NCBI GenBank assembly: GCA_028293805.1
Contig: JAQGOC010000030.1
Span: 1-49,079 of the forward strand
Direction: 5' to 3'
Length of the DNA stretch: 49,079 nucleotides
Source of the DNA: Gammaproteobacteria bacterium
GTDB taxonomy: Bacteria > Pseudomonadota > Gammaproteobacteria > Steroidobacterales > Steroidobacteraceae
This document shows positions 43,280-49,079 of the stretch, piece by piece. A model generated the notes under the pieces. It did not search any database and was not told the origin of the DNA. It saw only the letters and a list, made by a program, of their open reading frames with translations. The position numbers and the translations under genes were made by a program. Within the stretch, counting starts at the first letter, position 1, and every line of letters starts with the position of its first letter.

Positions 43280-45928
43280 CTATCCGGATCGCTTCTCGAC
43301 ATGCGCAGCGCGGCCTGCCGCCCGCGCCGTCTGTGCCGCCAGCATCCGTTCGAGCTCCGCCGCTGGCACCGGCCGCGAGTGCAGATAACCTTGCGAGTAG
43401 TTGCACCTGAGTCGGCGCAGCAGCTCGAGTTGCCCCAGCGTCTCGACGCCTTCGGCCACCACCGCAAGATGGAAGGCCGAGGCCAGTCCGATGATGCTGG
43501 ACACCAGCGTCACACTCGCACGGTCCGCGGGCAGCCCGCTGATGAACGAGCGATCGATCTTCAGAACATCCACGGGCAGTTTCGACAGCAGGCCGAGGGA
43601 CGAATAGCCGGTACCGAAGTCATCGATGGCAATGCGCATGCCCGCGGTCCGCAATTCGCGGAACTTGCGGCTTGCGCCCTCCATGTCGTGAAGCAGTCCC
43701 GTCTCGGTGATTTCGAGATCGATACCGAACCCCGCGGCCGCGCAACTCCCCGCGGCCGCGAGGAAGTGCTCGACAAAGGTGCGCCTCCGCACCTGTTGCG
43801 CGGAGACGTTGACGGCGACGCGCACGGGTCCAAGGCCGGCGCTGCGCCAACGCTGGCATTCCTTTACCGCTTCCTGGAGCACCCATTCGCCGACGGGGAC
43901 AATCATCCCGGAAGCTTCCAGGACGGGTAGGAACAGCGCGGGGTGCTGCAGGCCCTGCGTGGGATCGTGCCAGCGAAGCAGCGCTTCGACGCTCTCGATG
44001 CGGCCGGTGAGGATGTTGATCTGCGGCTGGTAATGCAGGACGAACTGCTGCTCGTCGAGCGCGATACGCAGCTTGTGCTCGAGCGCCAGCCGCTCGGCGA
44101 TATCGCTGTGCATCTGGATCTGGTAGTGCAGATACTGCTCGCCGGAATCCTTCGCCTGTTTCAAGGCGGCTTCGGCTCGCTGCGCGAGCGTGCCCGCATC
44201 CTCGCCGTCGGTGGGGTAATGCGCGATGCCGGATTTGAACGACGTGCGGATGGCGCGCCCCTCGATGTGAAACACATCGTGGAACACGGTACTTTCCAAC
44301 AGCGTGGTGACGTTTTCCGCGGAGACGTCCGCCTCCGACGGCACGAGCACGAACGTTCCGCCGCCCAGGTAGCCGATCCGCTCGTCGTTGTCGACATGGT
44401 GCTTGAGGCGCTCCGCGACCCGCTGCAGCAGCAGGTCCCCGACATGCCGGCCAAAGCTGTCGTTGACGTTGCTGAGATTCATGACATCGAAGGCGACCAC
44501 CGCCGGAGCGCGTTCCGGTCCGACACGATTCTGCAGGAGCTTGTCCAGCCGCTCGCAGAACAGTCCCCGCTTCGCAAGCCCGGTCAGGGGATCGAAGTAG
44601 TTGAGGTACTGCACGGCCGTCTCTTTCTGCCGATACTGCAGGGCGAATGACAGGTTGGCGGTCATATCCTGCAGCAGCCGCAGCTCCTCATCGCTCAGCT
44701 GATCAGTCTCGCGCGACGCGAGCGCCAACACACCGATCCGGGCGCCATCCACGATGAGCGGGAGTGCCACGACGGAATGAAACCCCTGCCGCACCAATTC
44801 CGAGCGGGCCGCGACCGGCGGCTCGGATTGCGTGAGATCCGTGCTGATCGTGATTTGCCCGGTGCGCAGCGCGCGTCCGATGAGGCTCGTGTCCGGCTCG
44901 GTGCCGTCGCTGATGGGAAAAGTCAGGTCCGCCAGATACTCCGAGCCCGTTCCGAGGCGGTACCACGGCAGCGCATGGCGTCCGTCAGCCGCGACCAGCG
45001 CAATCATCGCGTGCTCGTAGCCGCCCACCTGCAACGCGAGGCGGCAGGCTTCGTGGAGCAGCTCCTCACGCTCGCGGATCCGTACCACCGCCGCGTTGAC
45101 GCCGCTTTGCATCTGGAGCATGCGTGTGAGCCGCGCTATTCGCTCCTGCTGCTGTTTGCGTTCCGTGATGTCGCGGTGTGTCCCGCGATATCCGCTGACG
45201 AGGCCGTCCGCACCGGTGAGCGCGCGCAGACTGCCTTCGAGCCAACGGAACTCGCCGTCGGCATGACGCCAGCGGGCGACGAGGCCGGTCGCGGTCCGCT
45301 GTTCACCAGCGAGTGCGGCCAGTGCCTTCACGAACGCTGTGCGGTCTTCCTCGTGGAGGAAGTCGCGGAAGTGCGCGCCAGCCACACTTTCGACCGTGAG
45401 CCCGAGAATTCCGCGGATGGAGGCGCTGCTGAAGAGATAGTGCCCGGTGGAATCCAGCTCCCAGATCCAGTCCTGCGCGGTGTCGACGATGTCGCGCAGT
45501 CGCTGCTCGCTCGCGCGGATCTGCCGCTCGGCCGTGCGCCGGCGCGCGCGCTCGCTGACATCGCGCAGAGCGCGCACCACCGCGGGCACGAGGCGCGCCG
45601 GGTTGGTTTTCAACACATAGTCGACGGCACCCCGCCGCAACGCTTCGATCGCCCGCTCCTCGCCAATCGTTCCCGACAGGAAGATGAAAGGAACGTCGGG
45701 CGATTCGCGCCGGCTGATATCCAGCGCGGCGAGACCATCGAACGCGGGCAACGTGAAGTCGGACAGGACGACGTGCGGCCGGAAGCGGCGCAGGGCGGCG
45801 CGGAAGTCCTTTTCGGTGTCGACTCTGACATGCCGGCAGCGCAGGCCGCCCTCAATGAGCTGCCGCACAGCCAGCTCCGCCTCCGCGGCCACATCCTCGA
45901 CGATCAGTACTCGCAGGCCATCAGCCAC
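43280..45928 (-). CDS. receiver-PAS-GAF-GGDEF(degenerate)-EAL cyclic-di-GMP phosphodiesterase
   Basis: 882 aa, cytosolic. Receiver domain at about 1-125 with phosphoacceptor Asp57 in LSDFTLPAFDG and Lys in YVLKTNP. PAS/PAC at about 150-275 (DIVDTAQDWIWELDSTGHY ... RGTHRDITERKQQ). GAF at about 285-430. The GGDEF domain has its active site replaced by GGGTF (522-526), so it cannot make c-di-GMP. The EAL domain carries E648-A-L-L-R, LEITETGLL, DDFGTGYSSL and DVLKIDRSFI, i.e. the metal and catalytic residues of an active phosphodiesterase. The start is GTG at 45926-45928, behind a perfect AAGGAGGT ribosome-binding site. No cognate kinase is adjacent, though NtrY/NtrX lie upstream. Confidence 0.94.
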   Translation of the reverse strand: MADGLRVLIVEDVAAEAELAVRQLIEGGLRCRHVRVDTEKDFRAALRRFRPHVVLSDFTLPAFDGLAALDISRRESPDVPFIFLSGTIGEERAIEALRRGAVDYVLKTNPARLVPAVVRALRDVSERARRRTAERQIRASEQRLRDIVDTAQDWIWELDSTGHYLFSSASIRGILGLTVESVAGAHFRDFLHEEDRTAFVKALAALAGEQRTATGLVARWRHADGEFRWLEGSLRALTGADGLVSGYRGTHRDITERKQQQERIARLTRMLQMQSGVNAAVVRIREREELLHEACRLALQVGGYEHAMIALVAADGRHALPWYRLGTGSEYLADLTFPISDGTEPDTSLIGRALRTGQITISTDLTQSEPPVAARSELVRQGFHSVVALPLIVDGARIGVLALASRETDQLSDEELRLLQDMTANLSFALQYRQKETAVQYLNYFDPLTGLAKRGLFCERLDKLLQNRVGPERAPAVVAFDVMNLSNVNDSFGRHVGDLLLQRVAERLKHHVDNDERIGYLGGGTFVLVPSEADVSAENVTTLLESTVFHDVFHIEGRAIRTSFKSGIAHYPTDGEDAGTLAQRAEAALKQAKDSGEQYLHYQIQMHSDIAERLALEHKLRIALDEQQFVLHYQPQINILTGRIESVEALLRWHDPTQGLQHPALFLPVLEASGMIVPVGEWVLQEAVKECQRWRSAGLGPVRVAVNVSAQQVRRRTFVEHFLAAAGSCAAAGFGIDLEITETGLLHDMEGASRKFRELRTAGMRIAIDDFGTGYSSLGLLSKLPVDVLKIDRSFISGLPADRASVTLVSSIIGLASAFHLAVVAEGVETLGQLELLRRLRCNYSQGYLHSRPVPAAELERMLAAQTARAAGRAAHVEKRSG

Positions 45929-45931
45929 CGG

Positions 45932-45939
45932 ACCTCCTT
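45932..45939 (-). promoter_or_regulatory. full-consensus Shine-Dalgarno of the EAL protein gene
   Basis: AAGGAGGT, complementary to the whole anti-Shine-Dalgarno, stands just before the GTG at 45928. It compensates for the GTG and fixes the start. It overlaps the TAA stop of a 34-codon open frame. Confidence 0.7.
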
Positions 45940-46042
45940 ATTCGCCCCTGCATCCGGGCCTGTAGCGCGCCGCGCGCCGGCACAGGTCCTGTTGCCGCTC
46001 CTGCGTATCCGCCGGGTCTAGCAAGAAAGTTGTCACAGACAT
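45938..46042 (-). CDS. possible leader peptide (34 aa) upstream of the EAL protein gene
   Basis: ATG at 46040-46042, reading MSVTTFLLDPADTQERQQDL and on to a TAA that overlaps the strong Shine-Dalgarno of the next gene. The overlap would couple translation of the two. It has no good ribosome-binding site of its own, and its arginine-rich end could be chance. The rest of this interval (46043-46223) shows nothing I can name. Confidence 0.25.
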   Translation of the reverse strand: MSVTTFLLDPADTQERQQDLCRRAARYRPGCRGE

Positions 46043-46223
46043 GATACAAGAGCCGCGTCCCGGGGCACGCGGGCGCAGCGCGACAGCCGCGTGCCGCGGT
46101 GGCGGCGGGCGGCAGGAGCTATCGAGACTTGAGCTGCGGCTGTTCCGCGAGGCCAAAAGGGATCCACTACCCCGTCAGGGTTGTTTGCTTTCCCCTGATA
46201 CTGCAGGCAGGACGGGAAATATC

Positions 46224-47591
46224 TCAGTCTTCGCTGATATTTCTGAAATCCACGCCCAGCGAGCGCAGCTTGCGATACAGATGGGTGCGCTCCATGCCCA
46301 CTCTCTTGGCCAGCTGCCCCACTTTGCCGTTGCACAGCAGGAGCTGCTGCTGCAGGTAGGCGCGCTCGAACTGTTCGCGCGCCTCGCGCAGCGGCAGGGC
46401 CAGGAGATCCTGTTTCACGAGCGGCTCTCCGGGGGGAGCCTGGACGGCGAGCTCGCGCTCGATTTCCTCGAGGCGGATCTCCTCGGACCCTTTCTGGATC
46501 AACAGACGATGGACGAGATTTTTCAGCTCGCGGACGTTGTCGGGCCAGGGATAGTTGCGCAGCCGGTTCTGGGCCGCGACGCTGAAGCGCCGGAACGGCA
46601 GGCCCTCCGCATCCACGACGCGATCGACATAATGTCGCAGCAGCTCGGGAACGTCCTCGGCGTAGTCGCGAAGCGGCGGCGCGCGGACAATCAGCATGTT
46701 CAGATGCGCCAGCAGATCCCGCCGGAAGCCGTCCGGGCCCGCCCGGTTCTCGATCCCGGGTTGCGCTGATGACAGCACGCGCGCGCGAAATTCGATCTGT
46801 TCGCTGCCGCCCAGGCGCGTAAAGCGGCCCGCCTCGAGCACTCCGACGAGCAGCCGTTGGACCGCGGGCGGCAGATCCTCGATCTCGTGGATAAAGAGCG
46901 TTCCGTCGGCCACTTCCTCCAGAATGCCGGTCCGCTCACGGCCGCCGGATGCTTCGCGACCGAACAGCCGGCTCTCCGCGTCCTCTTCACGCAGGCTGCT
47001 CGCAACGAGTGTCACGAACGGAGAGGCCGCCCGCGGACCACGTTCGTGCAGATAACGCGCGAAAGCCTCCCTGCCCGAGCCGGGCTCCCCGACCAGGAGC
47101 ACGGAGGACGGGTTGGCCGCGATCTGCTGCAGCTCCGCTCGCAGCTGCTGCATGATCTTGCTCTTGCCCACCGGCGCCAGCAGTTGTGGCGCAAACAACT
47201 TGCCCGACTGCCGGCGGCGTTTGCCCGCATCGAGCGCGCGCTCCACCGTGCGCAGGAGCTTGGCCAGCGAAAGAGGTTTTTCCACGAAGTCGAACGCACC
47301 CAGGCGCGTGGCTTCGACAGCGGTCTCGACAGTTCCGTGACCGGACATCATGACAACAGGACAACCGTCGGTGGTCGAGGCGGACCATTCGCGCAACAGA
47401 CTTATCCCATCGACATCCGGCATCCAGATATCGAGCAGCACGAGATCGGGACTTTGACGAGCCCGCGATGCGCGTGCCTGCACGGCATTGGCGGCAACAT
47501 CCACTTCATAACCTTCTTCGGAGAGTATCTCCTTCAGGAGGCCGCGGATGTCCGCCTCATCGTCGACCACCAGAATGTGTGGACCGCTCAT
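46224..47591 (-). CDS. ntrX: NtrX-like response regulator with degenerate AAA+ domain
   Basis: 455 aa. Receiver domain with Asp54 in LLDIWMPDVDG and the acidic DDE pocket. The central sigma-54-activator-type AAA+ domain has lost key residues. Walker A reads GEPGSGREAF with Arg174 for Lys. The GAFTGA loop is absent (LFGREASGGRERTG). Walker B reads FIHEIEDL with His235 for Asp. The C-terminal Fis-type helix-turn-helix (QLAKRVGMERTHLYRKLRSL) is intact. It should bind DNA and respond to phosphorylation by NtrY but probably cannot remodel sigma-54 polymerase. NtrX proteins without GAFTGA are known in other proteobacteria. It overlaps ntrY by ATGA. Confidence 0.92.
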   Translation of the reverse strand: MSGPHILVVDDEADIRGLLKEILSEEGYEVDVAANAVQARASRARQSPDLVLLDIWMPDVDGISLLREWSASTTDGCPVVMMSGHGTVETAVEATRLGAFDFVEKPLSLAKLLRTVERALDAGKRRRQSGKLFAPQLLAPVGKSKIMQQLRAELQQIAANPSSVLLVGEPGSGREAFARYLHERGPRAASPFVTLVASSLREEDAESRLFGREASGGRERTGILEEVADGTLFIHEIEDLPPAVQRLLVGVLEAGRFTRLGGSEQIEFRARVLSSAQPGIENRAGPDGFRRDLLAHLNMLIVRAPPLRDYAEDVPELLRHYVDRVVDAEGLPFRRFSVAAQNRLRNYPWPDNVRELKNLVHRLLIQKGSEEIRLEEIERELAVQAPPGEPLVKQDLLALPLREAREQFERAYLQQQLLLCNGKVGQLAKRVGMERTHLYRKLRSLGVDFRNISED

Positions 47592-49079
47592 ACTCTCTCC
47601 CTCCGCAACTGCTCTCTTCGTTCGCGCGTGCCCCCCGTGGCGGATCGTGTGCTGTCCTTCACCGGCAGCACGACGCGCACGCGTGCTCCACCTTCCGGTC
47701 GATTATCGGCATCGATCCTGCCACCGTGTTCCTCGACGATCTTCTTCACTATCGCAAGCCCCAGCCCGGTGCCCTTCGGCTTGCTCGTGACGTAGGGGTC
47801 GAAGACCCGCCCGAGGAGCTCGCGCTGGAAACCCGGACCATTGTCACACACGGTTACGACCGCGTAGGCGGCATCGCCGCCGCTCTCCAGCCGGGTCGTA
47901 ATCTCGAGCGTCGGCGTTCCGACCCCGTCGAGTGCTTCCAGAGCGTTGGTCACGAGGTTGTTTAGAATCTGTCTCACCCGGCCGCGATCCGCCTCGATCT
48001 CCTCGAGGCTCTCGTCCAGGCCAAGGTTGATGACCGCGCGCGGGTCCTGGGACCGATAGAGGTCGGCGACCTCGGTCACCAGCTGATTCAGGCTGAATCG
48101 CGTGATTCGCATCTCGGGAGCCCGCGCATACTCGCTGAATGCGTTCACCATCTGCTGCATGGTCTCGACCTGCTGCACGATGGTGTGTGTCGCCCGGTCC
48201 AGGATCTCCGCATCGCGCGGATTCATGCCGGAAAGCAGGCGGCGCCGCAGCCGTTCCGCCGACAATTGAATCGGTGTCAGCGGATTCTTGATCTCGTGGG
48301 CGAGCCGGCGGGCGACCTCGCCCCAGGCGGCGTCCCGCTGCGCCTGGAGCAGCGCCGTGATGTCATCGAACACGATGACAAAACCCATATCGCTGTCTTC
48401 ACCCGGCAGTGGCGTGCAGGCGCACATCAGGGTGCGGCGGCCGGCGTGACTGTCGAGGTCGAGCTGTTCCCGCCATTCCTCCCTCCCGCTGGCGAAGCGC
48501 ACTGCGATCGCCGCGACGAACTGGCCCAGCCGCTCGTTGCTGGCCGCCAGCTCGGGCAAGGAGCGGCCGGTGGCCGCCGACAGGTCCGTTCCCAGAATGG
48601 CCCCGGCCGCATGATTCGCCATCCGCACGGTCAACATGCGATCGACAGCGACTACGCCGGTCGACAGCCTCGCCAGGATGATGGAGAGCCGCTCGCGCTC
48701 GCGCTCCACCGCCTGTTGGCTGTGAGTGGCCTCTTCGTGCGCGCGCCGCAGGCGTTTGGTCATGTCATTGAACGAGTGCACCAGAAAGCCCATCTCATCG
48801 CGCGACGGCAGCGGCAGCCGCGTGCCGAAATCGCCTTTACCCACGGCGCGTGTGCCGGCAATGAGGTCCTGCACCGGGCGCACCAGACGTTGCGCCGAAA
48901 ATATCGCGCCGTAAATGGCGGCCAGCATCGCCAGCAGCACCACCAGTGTCAGAGTGAGCCGGAAGCTGTACTTCAGCGGCTCGCGCATCGCCGCCAGGTC
49001 GCCGTATTGAGAATAGGAGCGCTGCACGGCCTCCGAGAGAGCGGAGAGCTGCGCCGGCACCGGATAGATGGCGACGACA
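47588..49079 (-). CDS. ntrY: NtrY-like sensor histidine kinase (N-terminus beyond window)
   Basis: At least 497 codons; the frame continues through the right edge (VVAIYPVPAQ), so the start lies outside. From the N-terminal side: periplasmic end, transmembrane helix (FRLTLTLVVLLAMLAAIYGAI), HAMP (QRLVRPVQDLIAGTRAVGKGD), PAS (LARLSTGVVAVDRMLTVRMAN), and the HisKA domain with RRLAHEIKNPLTPIQLSAER. The ATPase domain follows with N box (QILNNLVTNALEAL), DNGPGF and GTGLGLAIVKKI. All catalytic boxes are intact, unlike those of its partner NtrX. The pair senses nitrogen or redox/envelope state in other bacteria. It is the upstream gene of the ntrYX operon. Confidence 0.95.
   Translation of the reverse strand, partial: VVAIYPVPAQLSALSEAVQRSYSQYGDLAAMREPLKYSFRLTLTLVVLLAMLAAIYGAIFSAQRLVRPVQDLIAGTRAVGKGDFGTRLPLPSRDEMGFLVHSFNDMTKRLRRAHEEATHSQQAVERERERLSIILARLSTGVVAVDRMLTVRMANHAAGAILGTDLSAATGRSLPELAASNERLGQFVAAIAVRFASGREEWREQLDLDSHAGRRTLMCACTPLPGEDSDMGFVIVFDDITALLQAQRDAAWGEVARRLAHEIKNPLTPIQLSAERLRRRLLSGMNPRDAEILDRATHTIVQQVETMQQMVNAFSEYARAPEMRITRFSLNQLVTEVADLYRSQDPRAVINLGLDESLEEIEADRGRVRQILNNLVTNALEALDGVGTPTLEITTRLESGGDAAYAVVTVCDNGPGFQRELLGRVFDPYVTSKPKGTGLGLAIVKKIVEEHGGRIDADNRPEGGARVRVVLPVKDSTRSATGGTRERREQLRRERV

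Overview
The window is about 49 kb of GC-rich DNA (mostly G/C at third codon positions) with dense coding, many 1-8 bp gene overlaps, and no tRNA, rRNA, CRISPR array, insertion sequence or phage gene that I could see. The gene set (proteobacterial GshA, split three-gene PntAA/PntAB/PntB transhydrogenase, NtrY/NtrX, S46 dipeptidyl-peptidase, a large TonB receptor, DUF3106 next to an ECF sigma factor, cytochrome b561/YceI) fits a heterotrophic gammaproteobacterium, perhaps of the Nevskiales/Steroidobacterales/Xanthomonadales side. That placement is inference from gene content only.

Layout. 1-7.3 kb: a YadG-like ABC ATPase cut by the left edge, a 60-aa unknown protein, gshA, an MTA phosphorylase, a cNMP-domain patatin phospholipase and a thiolase. 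7.5-13.8 kb (+): dienelactone hydrolase, succinate-semialdehyde-type dehydrogenase, ferrochelatase, a double-VOC protein and an S46 peptidase. 13.8-15.8 kb: two YceI-family proteins around cytochrome b561. 15.8-19.2 kb (-): an unknown 119-aa protein, a cupin, and acetyl-CoA synthetase carrying an unusual 144-residue lysine/arginine/alanine tail. 19.3-26.0 kb (+): CHAT/TPR protease-like protein, an unknown secreted protein, a divergent subtilase, an ECF-like sigma factor and its membrane anti-sigma factor, in one orientation with overlapping or nearly touching ends. 26.0-27.6 kb (-): HNH nuclease and flap-type 5'-3' exonuclease. 27.7-31.6 kb (+): the pnt operon and a periplasmic cyclophilin; the first pnt gene has an in-frame amber codon near its start. 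31.6-33.5 kb (-): a second ECF sigma cluster. 33.5-39.1 kb: priA, a cation-efflux transporter, a SPOR protein and argS. 39.2-43.0 kb (-): a decayed ABC ATPase, a GlcG/HbpS protein and a TonB receptor with a sigma-54-like promoter. 43.3-49.1 kb (-): a receiver-PAS-GAF-GGDEF-EAL protein and NtrX/NtrY, the latter cut by the right edge.

The best candidate for an undescribed system is 19257-26043. A CHAT (caspase-like) protein, a secreted subtilase and a sigma/anti-sigma pair appear to form one operon. A simple model is that exported proteases sense or process something in the cell envelope, cut the periplasmic part of the anti-sigma factor and free the sigma factor. The second unusual item is the histone-H1-like tail on acetyl-CoA synthetase, encoded divergently only 18 bp from the CHAT gene. 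Third is the amber codon at the start of pntA, and fourth an NtrX whose AAA+ motifs are degenerate.
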